A stretch of DNA of 64,000 bases from Alphaproteobacteria bacterium casp-alpha6 (GTDB lineage Bacteria > Pseudomonadota > Alphaproteobacteria > Rhodobacterales > Rhodobacteraceae). The translations under genes and the position numbers were made by a program. Below the pieces are notes generated by a model. That model saw only the letters and a program-made list of their open reading frames with translations, was not told the origin of the DNA and did no database searches. The stretch covers positions 1 to 64,000 of the forward strand of contig LFER01000006.1 of the NCBI GenBank assembly GCA_001510135.1. Direction: 5' to 3'. The first letter of the stretch is position 1. The number at the start of each line of letters is the position of its first letter. Positions 21,685 through 32,473 of the stretch are shown piece after piece.

Positions 21685-22527
21685 TCCAACAAGGGCGCGA
21701 ATATCTTTTGGCTGAGCGCCCTGATCCCGGAATGTTCTGATGGCTTTGGCATCGTTGCGTTTGGCAAGCCGTTTTCCCGATGCGTCCCTGATGAGGCGAT
21801 GATGGTGATAGACAGGTGTTGGTAAACCCAGAAGACATTGTAAGAGAACGTGGATTTTTGTGGCCTCTTCCAAATCCTCTCCACGGACCACATGGTTTAC
21901 GCCCTGTGCGCCATCATCAACCACCGCAGCAAGGTGATAGGCGATGTCACCACTTTGCCGACGGCGAAGGACGACATCACCAACTAGCTCAATCAGTTGG
22001 TTCGCGGAAATGATGTTGCGCTGGTTTGTTCCGGTTTTCAGTTCGATATAGCCCAGTCCCGCGTTAAGTCGCGCGGTCGCTTTGGCCATGTTCAATCGTA
22101 TGGCGTCACTTGATTGCGCATCCGCCATCTGTCTGTTTCGACAGGTGCCCGGATATATCCTGCCATCCGGGCCAAAGGCGGAAACGCCTTCTTGCGGAGC
22201 ACTTGCCGCGTTTTCAATATCGGCGCGTGAACAGGCACAAGGGTACAAAAGCCCAAGTTTGTTTAATTTGAAAAGTGCTTCTTTATAGGCGTCACCTCGT
22301 TCCGATTGGCGCAGGATTGGGCTTTCCCAGCTAATTCCGAGCCATGCCAAGTCTTCATAAATTAAGTCTTCCCAATTTTGACGGGAACGCAGGCTGTCCG
22401 TATCTTCGATCCGAAGTAAAAACTGTCCCCTGTGCGCCTGAGCCATATCATGTCCCAGCAGCGCAGAATAGGCATGTCCAAGGTGTAAAGGTCCCGTTGG
22501 AGAAGGGGCAAAGCGGGTGCGAAACAT
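21679..22527 (-). CDS. gluQ: Glutamyl-Q tRNA(Asp) synthetase
   Basis: A 282-residue shortened glutamyl-tRNA synthetase that attaches Glu to queuosine in tRNA-Asp. The HIGH-like motif is PLHLGHAYS, the zinc-binding set is CAC with YPGTC further on, and the KMSKS-like motif is KRLAKRND. The anticodon-binding domain is absent, which marks GluQ rather than GltX. The start codon overlaps the methyltransferase stop by 1 bp (TAATG). queA, which makes queuosine, is also in this window at 31320. Confidence 0.93.
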   Translation of the reverse strand: MFRTRFAPSPTGPLHLGHAYSALLGHDMAQAHRGQFLLRIEDTDSLRSRQNWEDLIYEDLAWLGISWESPILRQSERGDAYKEALFKLNKLGLLYPCACSRADIENAASAPQEGVSAFGPDGRIYPGTCRNRQMADAQSSDAIRLNMAKATARLNAGLGYIELKTGTNQRNIISANQLIELVGDVVLRRRQSGDIAYHLAAVVDDGAQGVNHVVRGEDLEEATKIHVLLQCLLGLPTPVYHHHRLIRDASGKRLAKRNDAKAIRTFRDQGAQPKDIRALVGL

Positions 22528-23138
22528 TACGTTTTTTTAAGAACATATACGTTTGATTTTAAACCTGCACCGGCCAGGTGATCGCCGTATTCTTTAAAAA
22601 GAAGTCTCGCCTGACCGGCTTCAGTATAATCATTAACCTTTTTCTCAAAGGTGGGATCGGCCAATGCATGGTCATTGAATGAAAATACAAGCAGCCCCTC
22701 AGGGGGCAACAGATCCATAAGCAAATCAAAAGTTGACAGAGGTGCCGCCCCCACGCCGATGACGCCTACGGCCGCTATGGTCTGGAATTGACCCTTGGAA
22801 ATGGGGGGGCCGTCCTCAGGATCAAAACAGGTCAATGTGCTGTAAATTGATTTATCGTCCGCCAGGGCAAGCATTTCTTTGGAAATGTCAAAGCCGTGAA
22901 GGTTAACGAAGCCTTCGGCGCGAAGCGCCTCACCTGAAAGCCCGGTGCCACAACCATAATCAAGAACGTCTTCGATAAGATCAGGAACGAATTGAGAGAG
23001 CGCTTTTGCACATCGCGCGGGTGTTGCATAGCCGTGCGAAGAGACTTCGCTATCATATGTACCTGACCATTTTGCATAAATATCGCGCGGGTCATTTCCG
23101 CCAAGATCATATACTTTATCTAAAAACTTATCCGTCAT
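22527..23138 (-). CDS. Class I SAM-dependent methyltransferase
   Basis: A 203-residue Rossmann methyltransferase with the SAM-binding motif DYGCGTGLSGEAL and an acidic residue in FDISKEML. It lies between trmFO and gluQ and overlaps gluQ by 1 bp, so a tRNA-related role is possible. The N-terminal pattern (DIYAKWSGTYD) is instead typical of small-molecule methyltransferases of the Methyltransf_11/WBSCR27 type. The substrate is not clear. Confidence 0.82.
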   Translation of the reverse strand: MTDKFLDKVYDLGGNDPRDIYAKWSGTYDSEVSSHGYATPARCAKALSQFVPDLIEDVLDYGCGTGLSGEALRAEGFVNLHGFDISKEMLALADDKSIYSTLTCFDPEDGPPISKGQFQTIAAVGVIGVGAAPLSTFDLLMDLLPPEGLLVFSFNDHALADPTFEKKVNDYTEAGQARLLFKEYGDHLAGAGLKSNVYVLKKT

Positions 23139-23150
23139 TGTCGGGCCTAA

Positions 23151-24512
23151 TCAAATTGCTTCCTTCTTCCTTAGTTGTGAAGCGTCAAGCCAGCTTTGCC
23201 AAGCAAATTTTGCTCTGTCAGTATAGGCTTTGTAGCGGTCTTTTCTGCCTTTGCGTCCGGACTTTAGTCCTTCGATAGGACGGAACAATCCAAAATTGAC
23301 ATTCATGGGCTGAAAACTTTTGGCCTCTGCACCGCCGGTAATATGGTGGATTAACGCACCCATAGCGCTGTCTTGGGGAAGAGTGGCAAGCTGGATTCCC
23401 AAAATTTCCGCCGCAGCAAAACGCCCGGCAAGCAGTCCCATCGCAGCACTTTCAACGTAGCCTTCCACGCCGGTGATCTGGCCTGCAAAACGGATATTGG
23501 GTTGCGATTTCAAACGCATTTCTTGATCGAGCATGGTGGGGGAGTTGATAAATGTATTACGATGGATCCCCCCAAGGCGCGCAAAATTAGCGTTTTCAAG
23601 TCCCGGAATGCGCCGCAACACCTCTGTCTGGGCGCCATATTTCATTTTGGTTTGAAATCCGACAATATTATACAGCGTTCCGAAAGCGTTGTCGCGGCGC
23701 AGTTGCACCACCGCATAGGGTTTGACATCGCAATGGGGGTTTGTGAGGCCAACTGGTTTCATCGGACCAAAGCGCAGGGTTTCGCGCCCTCGTTCTGCCA
23801 TGACCTCAATTGGCAGACAGCCGTCAAAATACCCCGCGGTCTCCCCTTCGTGAAATTCGGTTTTTTCTGCCGCAAGCAGGGCGTCAATAAAGGCTTCATA
23901 TTGATCGCGCGTCATTGGGCAGTTGATATAAGCTTTGCGTTCTTCTTCGGTCTCGCCCTTATCATAGCGCGATTGCATCCATGCTTTGGACATATCAATG
24001 CTGTCATAATAAATTATCGGCGCAATTGCATCGAAAAAGGCCAGCGCGTCTTTGCCGGTTTTTTCCGCAATTGACTGACCAAGTGATGAAGAGGTCAATG
24101 GCCCTGTTGCCAAAATCCAATGTTCAGACGCGGGCAAGGTGGTGATTTCTTCATAAACGACCGTTATGTTTGGATGTGCTGTCAGAGTTTCTGTAACGGT
24201 TTTTGAAAAAGCGCTGCGATCCACAGCCAGCGCGCCGCCTGCCGGCAAACGATGCTCGTAAGCTTTGTGGATGATTAATCCATCAGCCTTGAGCATTTCC
24301 CAATGCAACAGACCTACGGCATTTTGTTCGTGATCATCCGAACGAAAGGAGTTGGAACAGACCATTTCCCCAAGATCCCCAGTTTGATGGGCAAAGGTGC
24401 CCACCTTTGGGCGCATCTCATATAAGCGGACCTGAACACCCATTTGGGCTGCCTGCCACGCGGCTTCGCTGCCTGCCATACCACCGCCAACGATATGAAG
24501 AACCTTGCTCAT
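23151..24512 (-). CDS. trmFO: tRNA (m5U54) methyltransferase TrmFO
   Basis: A 453-residue folate- and FAD-dependent enzyme that makes ribothymidine at position 54 of tRNA. The N-terminal FAD motif [12 protein letters not shown] and the family block [16 protein letters not shown] are clear, and the conserved C-terminal region (NVNFGLFRP) is complete. The start is the ATG before [10 protein letters not shown], with ATG codons at 24521 and 24581 further upstream as options. It is 12 bp upstream of the methyltransferase and downstream of an enoyl-CoA hydratase-like gene, in one minus-strand run. Confidence 0.95.
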   Translation of the reverse strand: MSKVLHIVGGGMAGSEAAWQAAQMGVQVRLYEMRPKVGTFAHQTGDLGEMVCSNSFRSDDHEQNAVGLLHWEMLKADGLIIHKAYEHRLPAGGALAVDRSAFSKTVTETLTAHPNITVVYEEITTLPASEHWILATGPLTSSSLGQSIAEKTGKDALAFFDAIAPIIYYDSIDMSKAWMQSRYDKGETEEERKAYINCPMTRDQYEAFIDALLAAEKTEFHEGETAGYFDGCLPIEVMAERGRETLRFGPMKPVGLTNPHCDVKPYAVVQLRRDNAFGTLYNIVGFQTKMKYGAQTEVLRRIPGLENANFARLGGIHRNTFINSPTMLDQEMRLKSQPNIRFAGQITGVEGYVESAAMGLLAGRFAAAEILGIQLATLPQDSAMGALIHHITGGAEAKSFQPMNVNFGLFRPIEGLKSGRKGRKDRYKAYTDRAKFAWQSWLDASQLRKKEAI

Positions 24513-24596
24513 GTCTCTCATCTGTCCCTGATGCTCGCTTGATAAGGTCTGCGTTATCGGTGAATCAGGCGTCAGGTGCAATGCAGGAAAAAACGA

Positions 24597-25382
24597 TTAT
24601 TGATCCCATTTTGGATCCCGCTTTTCGATAAACGCGCTTATTCCTTCTTCGGTATCACGGTAGAGCATGTTTTCAACCATGACATCGCCGGTGTAGGTAT
24701 AGGCATCCTCAAGCGACATTTCGAGCTGTTTATAAAAGGCTTCTTTGCCGATTTTAACGGCAGCGGCGAGTTTGGAGGAAATCATTTCTGCGAGCTCTTC
24801 TGTCACCGCGTCAAGATCTTCAGGTCGGGCAAGGCGATTTACCAATCCATAATCTTGTGCGGTCTTTGCGTCGATAAATTGACCGGTGGTCAGCATTTCA
24901 AAGGCTTTTTTGCGATGAATATTGCGGGAAAGCGCAACCATGGGGGTTGAACAGAAGAGTCCTATATTGACCCCGTTAACACCAAACCGCGCCCCGTCTT
25001 CGGCAACGGCCAAATCGCAGCTCGACACAAGTTGGCACCCCGCGGCTGTCGCAATGCCGTGGACTTTGGCGATCACGGGTTGTGGCATTTTTTGAATAGT
25101 GGTCATCATTTTGGCGCAGGTGTCAAAGAGTGATTTGAAATAGGCTTTCCCGCCATCGTCAGACTGGCGGCCGGCGGTCATTTCTTTGAGATCATGTCCG
25201 GCACAAAAGGCTTTGCCCGCACCAGAGAGGACCACAGCGCGGATGGATCGGTCCTGCGAAAGGCTGTCAAACTCAGTTTGAAGCGCAGCAAGCATCGCCT
25301 CGGAAAGCGCGTTGAGCTTTTCGGGTGCATTCATCTTTAGATATGCGACTGCATTTTTGTCGTGACGTTCCAGCAAAGTCAT
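24597..25382 (-). CDS. Enoyl-CoA hydratase/isomerase-family protein lacking both catalytic Glu
   Basis: A 261-residue crotonase-fold protein with the CoA-binding and oxyanion-hole region (GKAFCAGHDLKEM, GIATAAGCQ). The two glutamates that catalyse hydration in classic crotonases are replaced: the position in GGGCE is Gln117 and the one in the PE motif is Gly137. The pattern resembles ECHDC3-type proteins. The crotonase fold is kept, so it may bind CoA esters without hydrating them, or do another reaction. It heads a minus-strand run that continues into trmFO. Confidence 0.85.
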   Translation of the reverse strand: MTLLERHDKNAVAYLKMNAPEKLNALSEAMLAALQTEFDSLSQDRSIRAVVLSGAGKAFCAGHDLKEMTAGRQSDDGGKAYFKSLFDTCAKMMTTIQKMPQPVIAKVHGIATAAGCQLVSSCDLAVAEDGARFGVNGVNIGLFCSTPMVALSRNIHRKKAFEMLTTGQFIDAKTAQDYGLVNRLARPEDLDAVTEELAEMISSKLAAAVKIGKEAFYKQLEMSLEDAYTYTGDVMVENMLYRDTEEGISAFIEKRDPKWDQ

Positions 25383-25439
25383 CTTGCCCTCCTGACTAAT
25401 TCGGGCAAAGTGTAAGGTAAATACAGGAAAGGTCCAACT

Positions 25440-25871
25440 ATGTCTTTACATTTTAACAAAGAAACACTGTTGGCATATGTCGAAGGCATTTTTCCCCAAA
25501 TCTCCGGCGAATTTGAAATCGATCATCTGAGCGAGGAGTTGTTGATTGTCCGCCTGAAAGTGCAGGAGCGTCATTTGCGCCCGGGTGGAACGGTGTCAGG
25601 TCCGTCAATGTTCAATTTGGCGGATATCAGCGTTTATCTCAGCGTTTTGGCTGCAATCGGGCCCGAAGCATTAACAGTCACAACCAATTGTTCGTTGGAT
25701 TTCATGCGCAAACCCGTGGCGAACGCGGATATGATTTCACATTGCAAATTGCTCAAACTTGGAAAATCTCTCGCCGTTGGGGACGTGCTTATGTATTCTG
25801 AAGGCTCAGATAAACCCGTTGCCCGCGCGACACTGACCTATTCGATCCCGCGGGCAAACCAGAAGGTTTAG
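25440..25871 (+). CDS. PaaI-family hotdog thioesterase
   Basis: A 143-residue single-hotdog protein. The central helix region GGTVSGPSMFNLADISVYL and the following strand are typical of PaaI/YdiI-like acyl-CoA thioesterases, with Asp in the LAD motif as the likely active-site acid. It is divergent from the crotonase-like gene and its stop overlaps the convergent bactofilin stop by 4 bp. Substrate unknown; the divergent neighbour hints at acyl-CoA metabolism. Confidence 0.85.
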   Translation: MSLHFNKETLLAYVEGIFPQISGEFEIDHLSEELLIVRLKVQERHLRPGGTVSGPSMFNLADISVYLSVLAAIGPEALTVTTNCSLDFMRKPVANADMISHCKLLKLGKSLAVGDVLMYSEGSDKPVARATLTYSIPRANQKV

Positions 25872-26404
25872 GAGGCAGCGTTTTTTGCCGCCGCTGCGGC
25901 TGAGGCCGCGGCAGAAGGTTGTGCAGAGGCCGCTTTTGGTTGGCTTGGCGTTTTGCTCAGCGGGTCTTCTTGGCGTTGAACGGATCCCTCAAAATGCGCA
26001 CCCGATTCAATGGCGATTGTTTTGTGAATGATATCACCTTCAACACGCGCTGTTGCCGTCAGTCGCACCTTAAGCCCACGCACGCGACCGATCACACGGC
26101 CGTTGATCACAACATCATCGGCCACGACTTCGCCGTTGATTGTCGCGGTTTCCCCGATAGTCAGCAAATGCGCTCTAATATCGCCTTCAACCGTGCCTTC
26201 TACCTGAATATCACCGGTCGTTTTTACATTGCCGATCACATGAAGATCTTGAGAAATAACTGACGCGGGTGGTTTGGCTTTTGGCGCAGACGTTTGAGCT
26301 TCCCCAGCACCTGACGCGCTGGAGGAAGAGGACGTCGTTCCCGCTGGTTTCGCTGCATCATAATCGTTCTGTGCAGGTTCATTGATTTTACTTTTTGAAA
26401 ACAT
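25868..26404 (-). CDS. Bactofilin
   Basis: A 178-residue cytoskeletal protein. The central DUF583 beta-helix (about residues 48–145) consists of short repeats such as GDIQVEGTVEGDI and GEVVADDVVINGRVIG. It is flanked by disordered Ser/Ala/Pro-rich tails, with Ala-rich sequence at the C-terminus. Bactofilins polymerise without nucleotide at the inner membrane and act in cell shape, stalks or polar localisation. Often they lie next to an M23 peptidase gene; none is present here. Confidence 0.93.
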   Translation of the reverse strand: MFSKSKINEPAQNDYDAAKPAGTTSSSSSASGAGEAQTSAPKAKPPASVISQDLHVIGNVKTTGDIQVEGTVEGDIRAHLLTIGETATINGEVVADDVVINGRVIGRVRGLKVRLTATARVEGDIIHKTIAIESGAHFEGSVQRQEDPLSKTPSQPKAASAQPSAAASAAAAAKNAAS

Positions 26405-26457
26405 GTTTCGTCGCCTTGATATTAATTAAAGGAGTAACGGTCACCCGTTTAACCATA

Positions 26458-26595
26458 CTACATAACATAGACGCCTTCCAGCGAAAGGTCTTCAGGGGGC
26501 ATACCATCTAAACTGCGCCCGCGCGAGACCTTTTGTTCAAATTCGTCACGAAGTTTATATAAGTTAATCCTTTCAGGGTCGTAAAGACCACAGAC
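26458..26595 (-). pseudogene. Start-less 45-codon frame, possible gene remnant
   Basis: Reading the minus strand between the bactofilin and DUF455 genes gives 45 open codons with protein-like composition (LYDPERINLYKLRDEF, then SLDGMPPEDLSLEGVYVM) ending in TAG. A stop codon lies directly before the first codon and no ATG, GTG or TTG start exists before the middle of the frame. It may be the tail of a lost gene or a small gene with an unusual start. It may also be chance; I do not recognise the family. Confidence 0.3.
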
Positions 26596-26665
26596 CTAAT
26601 TGAAATAAGACAATTGGGCATAATTTGGCTGATATGTACGATTCCAAAGCCTCTTCAACTTCTAT

Positions 26666-27508
26666 TTAGAGATATGAAGGAGGTTGCACATTCTCTGTGA
26701 GAGGCCAGTAAAAATCAGGTGGTATCCCCGCATCGGCACGTTTTTCTTCATTAAAAGGCGGCTTTAGGGCTCCCTTGAAATATTGTCGCACCAGCGCATG
26801 GAAAACCTCTTTGGGATCTTGATTGTGACGCCCACACAAAAAATTAAACCATTTTGCACCATACGCAACATGGCTTACCTCTTCGGCGTAAATGGTTTCC
26901 AGAGCTTCAACCGCTTGCGCATCTTTGGCACGTTTGAAAATTTCAATCATATTTGGTGTGACATCAAGACCGCGCGCCTCAAGAACCATGGGGACCACCG
27001 CGAGTCGCGCCAAGAGGTCTTCGTTTGTATCTTCTGCAGCGCGCCACATACCTGCATGTGCGGGCAGGGCGCCGTAATAGCTTCCCAATCGTTCAAGACA
27101 GTCCGAGATCAGGTTGAAGTGTTTACTTTCTTCTGCGGCTGCTTTTACCCAATCTTCATAAAATCCTCTTGGCATCTCAATCTCACAAAATCGAGCAATG
27201 ATATCCCAATGAAGGTCTACGGCGTTCAGTTCGATATGGGCCACCGCGTGCAATAGGGCGATGCGTCCTTCTGTGGTTCCCGGTTTTCGCTTGGGCACAT
27301 CACGGGGAGACAAGAGTTCGGGTCGATTTGGCCGCGCCGGTTCGACCGGAGGATCGGCGCGCCCGATTTCTATATGCGCATCGTTTTCTTTTTGATCAAA
27401 CCAACGACGGGCATATTCAAGTGACTTTGCGGTTTTTTCGCGCCCATCCGCAGTCTTGAGCACCTCAACTGCCATGTCAGAAAGTGTCATGGTGGAGCTG
27501 TTGTGCAT
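26666..27508 (-). CDS. Ferritin-like DUF455 protein
   Basis: A 280-residue protein of the DUF455 family. The helical bundle has the di-iron type pattern AHIELNAVDLHWD, then EESKHF and YAEEVSHVAYG, with Glu and His residues spaced as in ferritin-like proteins. DUF455 members are poorly characterised. AAGGA lies in front of the ATG. It follows the bcp peroxiredoxin gene by 12 bp in the same direction, so an oxidative-stress or iron-related role is possible by association only. Confidence 0.85.
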   Translation of the reverse strand: MHNSSTMTLSDMAVEVLKTADGREKTAKSLEYARRWFDQKENDAHIEIGRADPPVEPARPNRPELLSPRDVPKRKPGTTEGRIALLHAVAHIELNAVDLHWDIIARFCEIEMPRGFYEDWVKAAAEESKHFNLISDCLERLGSYYGALPAHAGMWRAAEDTNEDLLARLAVVPMVLEARGLDVTPNMIEIFKRAKDAQAVEALETIYAEEVSHVAYGAKWFNFLCGRHNQDPKEVFHALVRQYFKGALKPPFNEEKRADAGIPPDFYWPLTENVQPPSYL

Positions 27509-27520
27509 ATTTTTTTCCTT

Positions 27521-27982
27521 TCAGAGCGCTTTGACCGCCGCAAGCACATCTTCGACGTGTCCTGGAACTTTGACTTTGCGCCACTCCTTTACAACATTGC
27601 CTGTGCCGTCAATGAGAAACGTAGACCGTTCAATCCCAAAATAGGATTTTCCATACATTGATTTTTCTTTCCAGACGTCAAATTTTTCACATATATCATC
27701 ATTTTCATCAGACAGCAGGGGAATTTTCAGTCCTTGTTTTAATACAAATTTATCATGACTTTTAACACTGTCTTTTGAAATCCCAATCACTTTGGTATTC
27801 AACGCCTCGAAAGCTGGAAGAAGTTCGCTGAACCCTGTTGCTTCTTTCGTACATCCGCTCGTATTGTCGCGCGGGTAAAAAAACAGCACGACATTGGACG
27901 GCTTTAGTTCGGCAAGATCAATTGTGCCTTCCCCGTCGCGTGGCAGGTGTACATTTGGTGCGGGATAGGGCAGATTGGGCAT
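27521..27982 (-). CDS. bcp: Thiol peroxidase Bcp/PrxQ, one-Cys form
   Basis: A 153-residue peroxiredoxin of the Bcp/PrxQ group. The peroxidatic Cys44 is in the motif SGCTKEATGF. In two-Cys PrxQ proteins the resolving Cys stands five residues later; here it is Thr49, so this enzyme should act by a one-Cys or partner-dependent mechanism. Its substrates would be hydrogen or lipid peroxides in the cytoplasm. It lies upstream of the DUF455 gene with a 12-bp gap. Confidence 0.93.
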   Translation of the reverse strand: MPNLPYPAPNVHLPRDGEGTIDLAELKPSNVVLFFYPRDNTSGCTKEATGFSELLPAFEALNTKVIGISKDSVKSHDKFVLKQGLKIPLLSDENDDICEKFDVWKEKSMYGKSYFGIERSTFLIDGTGNVVKEWRKVKVPGHVEDVLAAVKAL

Positions 27983-28033
27983 GGTACCTCCTCAGGTGGG
28001 TTATGTGTTACGCCTCCAAATTAGAGCAGCTTC

Positions 28034-31000
28034 GTGGAGAATAAAGAGCCAAATATAAAATCTCCGCACAGAACAGGTGCGTTGCGGGTCGTATCGAGAA
28101 TTTTTACTGCTTTTATTCGTGTGCTTTTTGCGGCTTTAGGCGCTGTTCTCACCACGTTAATTTTTGGATTGATTGCCGTAATCTTTCTGGTTCATGAGAA
28201 CCAAATCCAACTGCCACAGTGGGCTATGGAACGCGTTTCAGAAAAAATGTCACAGGGTGCACCCGATATTGATATCAGTGACGCAAGGGTGAGCATTTCG
28301 CTCAACAAATCCTGGAAACCCCAACTGATATTTGTTGGTCTATCCTTGCGCAACACCTTTGGTGATGAACCTGTTACTTTGAACAGACTTGATGCTGTCT
28401 TTTCCCTTAAACAGGCAGTTTTAGGAAAGCTTGATATTTCCGAAATACATCTGGATGGTTTGAGCCTCGCTTTGTTCCGAGGCGAAGAGGGGGCTCTCAC
28501 CGCCCAATTAGGGGCTCCGCGCGCGAATGCGCAGCCAGCTTCAACACCTTTCGACCTCAAGACACAATTTGACAGTATCTTCGCTTTGCCTGCTCTGGCG
28601 TCTTTCAAATCGCTGGATGTTCAAAATATGACCTTGAATTATCAGGACGCAAAAAATTTGGAAAGCTGGACGGTTGATGGTGGGCGGCTCGCCGTTACAA
28701 AAGAGGGGAAAGATCTGTCTATCAGATCGGATTTTGCGCTTTTATCCGGTGGAGCAGCGGTCAGTTTGGTCGAAGCAAATTTAAACACCGAAGTTGGCCA
28801 AAAATCCGCTTCTTTCGGGATTAAGTTTACAGATTTACCAACCAAGGCTTTAGCAAGCCAATCGCCGGGCTTCGCTTGGTTGGCAGCCTTGGACGCACCT
28901 CTCTCGGGCGCGCTCAGAGGCGGGTTTAATGAAAACGGAGCGCTTGAGCCAATTATTGCAACCCTTGATATTTCAAATGGCGCCCTCAAACCAAATCTCG
29001 CATCGAAACCTTTGGAGTTCTCGACGCTTAAAACCTATTTTACCTATCATCCATTCGGTCAATCCCTCACCTTTGATAATGTGACCCTGCAAAGCACAGA
29101 TTTGAGTTTTTCTGCTGAGGGGGATGCTTTTGTGGAAAGGCGCAACGATGTTGCCACTTCTTTGATTGGGCAGTTTCGTTTGCACACGATCAAGGCTAAC
29201 CCAAGCGGACTTTTTAGTGATGCAAAGTTTCTTGATGTGGCAAATCTTGATTTTCGGCTTTTACTGAACCCCTTTGAGGTCCAACTCAAACATTTTTATG
29301 CATTTGATAAAGTTCGCGATTTGAGCGTTCGCGGGGACGCGCGTATTGGCACTGATGAGGCGGGCTGGACATACACTGTGCGTGCGATGCTAGACCGCTT
29401 GGACTATGAGTCACTGATGACATATTGGCCAAATAATTTCAAAGAACCACAACGCCGTTGGGTTTCTGAAAATGTTGCAAAATCAGAGCTTTCAGACATC
29501 GTTTATGATGTCACATATGATGCCAAAAATGCAGTAAGGACAAGTTTGACCTTTGCCTTTGAAGACACGATTTTTACTCCAATAAAGGAATTTCCAGAGG
29601 TCAAAGACGCGCGAGGCTTGTTTTCAAGCTTTGATCGACGGTTGGCGATCAGCTTGGATGAGGGTAAAGTCAAGGCTCCGGGATTAGAAGCCATCAGTCT
29701 TGCAGGAACAGATTTTTTCATTGCCAATACGAAAATCAAACCAAGTCTTGCGACCGTAAATCTGAACGTGAATGGAAACCTAGACGATACGCTCGGCCTT
29801 TTGAACCAAAAACCTCTTTCTGTATTTGAGCGTACCGGCAAAAATGTTCTTCCGGCGGACGGTGTGCTTGAGCTTACTGGTAAGCTTTCTTTTCTGATGA
29901 AGAAAAATCTCAAGATGGACGACGTGGTTTATAGCGCAGATGGTTCAATAATTGATTTTCAAATGCCGGAAACCGCAAACATAAAGGCGATAAAAGGCTC
30001 TTTGGTGGCGGTTACGCTGACGCCAGAGGCGGTTCAGCTTAAAGGGAAGTTCCAGACCAACGGTACGGAATTGGATGGGCAATTTGTTTACGATATGGTC
30101 CGCCAATCTTCGATCTTGAACGCAGAGTTCGCTGTTGATGAAACATTGGTTAAAAATATAGCTCTGCCTTTACCTGATGGCATGCTGTCGGGAACAAGCA
30201 TCGCGAAATTGCAGCTAAATCTGTCAAAAGATGCCCCTCCAGCCATTGAAATTAAAAGTGATTTGATCGGGACAAAGCTATCTTTTCACCAATTGAAATG
30301 GCAAAAAACATCAAATGCCGCCGCAGATTTTGTTGCGCAAGGGACAATTGAAGACGGACTGAAGTTTGAAAATATTTTTTTGAAGACGCAAGGTCTTGAA
30401 TTGAACGGACGATCTATTTCAGGCGCTGCGCCCGGAGAGGGCAGTTTTGAGTTTGACACATTTAAGATCAACGATCTGATCGATGTGGAAGGTGGTATTG
30501 GTTCCAACAAAAAGCTGACCATTAGGAAGGGATATTTTGACGTTCGACCTTATTTTTCGTCCCCTACCAAACGCGCTGCTTCAGGTGAAAAAATACCTGC
30601 GCAGGTAGCTCTTGACAGAGTGCGGGTGACAGAAAAAGTCTATCTAGATAATTTTTTAGGAGAGATGAAACTTGGCGGTGCTGTATCGGGTGTGTTTACA
30701 GCGCAGATCGGACCTCGTTCGAAAGTCATCGGAACGCTTCGTGAGGTAAGGGGGAGAACTGGCGTTGAAATTAGCTCTGATCAAGGCGGTGCCTTTCTCA
30801 AAGAATTTGGTGCCGTGAAAGGGGCGACAGGAGGCAAATTAAAGCTGACGCTCACGCCGGCCAAGGATGGCGTGTCAACAGATGCGTTTATTAAGGTTGA
30901 CGATGTAAAAATTCAGGGCGCTCCGTTTTTGGCGGAACTCCTGAACGGCATTAGCATTGTGGGTCTGCTCGATCAGTTGTCAGGCTCGGGTATTCCAATC

Positions 31001-31330
31001 AACGAAATTGAGGCGAATTTCAGGATCAAAGAAGACCAGGTCATTTTGAAAGACTTCACAGTATTTGGACCCTCAATGGGCATTACGATGGATGGATATT
31101 ACAATCTGAAAACAAAGATGATGGATATGCAGGGGGTGATTTCCCCAATTTATGTGATCAATGGTGTCGGGTCACTGGTGACACAAAAAGGCGAGGGTTT
31201 GATCGGTTTTAACTTTAAACTCAAAGGCCAGTCCGGTAATACGGTTTTGTCGATCAATCCATTATCGGCTTTGACACCCGCGATTTTTCGAAATCTGTTT
31301 CGCAGGCCGCCCCCTAACTATGACGAGTGA
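28034..31330 (+). CDS. Giant AsmA/YhdP-like envelope protein (DUF3971)
   Basis: A 1098-residue protein. An N-terminal transmembrane segment (about 26–53) anchors a very long, mostly beta-rich periplasmic part with DUF3971 and AsmA-like C-terminal regions (for example [21 protein letters not shown] and [16 protein letters not shown] near the end). Proteins of this group (YhdP, TamB, AsmA) form bridge-like grooves that move phospholipids between the membranes; transport is the expected role here. The start is GTG with only weak SD support. Its end overlaps queA by 11 bp. Confidence 0.88.
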   Translation: MENKEPNIKSPHRTGALRVVSRIFTAFIRVLFAALGAVLTTLIFGLIAVIFLVHENQIQLPQWAMERVSEKMSQGAPDIDISDARVSISLNKSWKPQLIFVGLSLRNTFGDEPVTLNRLDAVFSLKQAVLGKLDISEIHLDGLSLALFRGEEGALTAQLGAPRANAQPASTPFDLKTQFDSIFALPALASFKSLDVQNMTLNYQDAKNLESWTVDGGRLAVTKEGKDLSIRSDFALLSGGAAVSLVEANLNTEVGQKSASFGIKFTDLPTKALASQSPGFAWLAALDAPLSGALRGGFNENGALEPIIATLDISNGALKPNLASKPLEFSTLKTYFTYHPFGQSLTFDNVTLQSTDLSFSAEGDAFVERRNDVATSLIGQFRLHTIKANPSGLFSDAKFLDVANLDFRLLLNPFEVQLKHFYAFDKVRDLSVRGDARIGTDEAGWTYTVRAMLDRLDYESLMTYWPNNFKEPQRRWVSENVAKSELSDIVYDVTYDAKNAVRTSLTFAFEDTIFTPIKEFPEVKDARGLFSSFDRRLAISLDEGKVKAPGLEAISLAGTDFFIANTKIKPSLATVNLNVNGNLDDTLGLLNQKPLSVFERTGKNVLPADGVLELTGKLSFLMKKNLKMDDVVYSADGSIIDFQMPETANIKAIKGSLVAVTLTPEAVQLKGKFQTNGTELDGQFVYDMVRQSSILNAEFAVDETLVKNIALPLPDGMLSGTSIAKLQLNLSKDAPPAIEIKSDLIGTKLSFHQLKWQKTSNAAADFVAQGTIEDGLKFENIFLKTQGLELNGRSISGAAPGEGSFEFDTFKINDLIDVEGGIGSNKKLTIRKGYFDVRPYFSSPTKRAASGEKIPAQVALDRVRVTEKVYLDNFLGEMKLGGAVSGVFTAQIGPRSKVIGTLREVRGRTGVEISSDQGGAFLKEFGAVKGATGGKLKLTLTPAKDGVSTDAFIKVDDVKIQGAPFLAELLNGISIVGLLDQLSGSGIPINEIEANFRIKEDQVILKDFTVFGPSMGITMDGYYNLKTKMMDMQGVISPIYVINGVGSLVTQKGEGLIGFNFKLKGQSGNTVLSINPLSALTPAIFRNLFRRPPPNYDE

Positions 31331-32384
31331 TGCATTGCAACTTAGCGATTTTGATTTCGAATTGCCGGACGATCTGATTGCTTTGCGCCCTGCGGTTCCT
31401 CGTAATAGTGCAAGGCTCTTGGCGTATTCACAGGGAAAAATCTTAGACAGCTATGTCCATTCTCTCGCCGAACATTTTCGATCGGGGGATAGGTTAATTA
31501 TCAACAATACCAAAGTCATTCCAGCACGGATTCGCGGAGAGCGTCTTAGAACCGGCACTGTACAAGGTGGGCGGGCAGGCGTTGAAGTGACGCTCTTAAA
31601 GCAGTCTGATGTCTCTGAGTGGATGGCTTTGATTAAACCTTTGAAGAAAGTAGCACTGGGCGAGGTGATCGAATTTGGAAACGGTCTAAGAGCACAGCTT
31701 TTGGACAAAGCGGATGGACAGGCTAGACTTCGGTTCAACTGTGAGGGAGAGGCTTTTTTTCAGGCGCTCAAAAGGGAAGGTCAAATGCCTCTGCCCCCTT
31801 ACATAGCCGCAAAGCGGGCAACAGATGCTGCCGACACATCCGACTATCAGACGATATTTGCCCAAACAGAGGGGTCCGTAGCTGCCCCCACAGCTTCGTT
31901 ACATTTTGATGCCACCGTTATTGAGGTTTTGCAGGCAAAGGGTGTTGAAATGAGCTTTGTGACGCTTCATGTGGGAGCGGGAACATTTCTTCCGGTTAAA
32001 GTGGACGATATCAAATCCCACAAAATGCACGCAGAATTTGGAGTTGTTGATCAAAAGGTAACGGAGGAGATCTTAACAACCCAAAGAAACGGAGGGCGCA
32101 TTATCCCGGTGGGTACAACTGCCTTGCGTCTTATCGAAACGGCTGCCGCCCAAAGTGGAAAAATGCAGCCCTGGAGTGGTGAGACAGATATTTTTATTTA
32201 CCCGGGCTTTGAATTTAAGGTTACCGACGCCTTAATGACCAATTTCCATTTACCTAAATCGACCTTGCTGATGTTGGTCTCGGCTTTGATCGGCATTGAA
32301 GATGCTCGGCGTGTCTATGAGCATGCAATCAAAAACAGGTATCGGTTTTTTTCCTATGGGGATGCGTCACTTTTATTCCCCTAA
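31320..32384 (+). CDS. queA: S-adenosylmethionine:tRNA ribosyltransferase-isomerase QueA
   Basis: A 354-residue enzyme that transfers the ribose of SAM to preQ1 in tRNA to give epoxyqueuosine. Family motifs include [40 protein letters not shown] and the C-terminal [15 protein letters not shown]. It begins within the last codons of the AsmA-like gene, so it is translated in the same operon. gluQ, which acts on queuosine tRNA-Asp, is about 10 kb away on the other strand. Confidence 0.96.
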   Translation: MTSDALQLSDFDFELPDDLIALRPAVPRNSARLLAYSQGKILDSYVHSLAEHFRSGDRLIINNTKVIPARIRGERLRTGTVQGGRAGVEVTLLKQSDVSEWMALIKPLKKVALGEVIEFGNGLRAQLLDKADGQARLRFNCEGEAFFQALKREGQMPLPPYIAAKRATDAADTSDYQTIFAQTEGSVAAPTASLHFDATVIEVLQAKGVEMSFVTLHVGAGTFLPVKVDDIKSHKMHAEFGVVDQKVTEEILTTQRNGGRIIPVGTTALRLIETAAAQSGKMQPWSGETDIFIYPGFEFKVTDALMTNFHLPKSTLLMLVSALIGIEDARRVYEHAIKNRYRFFSYGDASLLFP

Positions 32385-32473
32385 AGGTAATTTTGGGTAG
32401 CATTTCTCATGATTCTATCCCATAGCGGCGCACGCAGCCTGCTGTGCGTGTTCGGACCGTTTGGAAATTTGCT

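Noticed and set aside
23373-24074. 233-codon plus-strand frame
   Set aside because: Lies inside trmFO on the opposite strand, which is a clear conserved gene.
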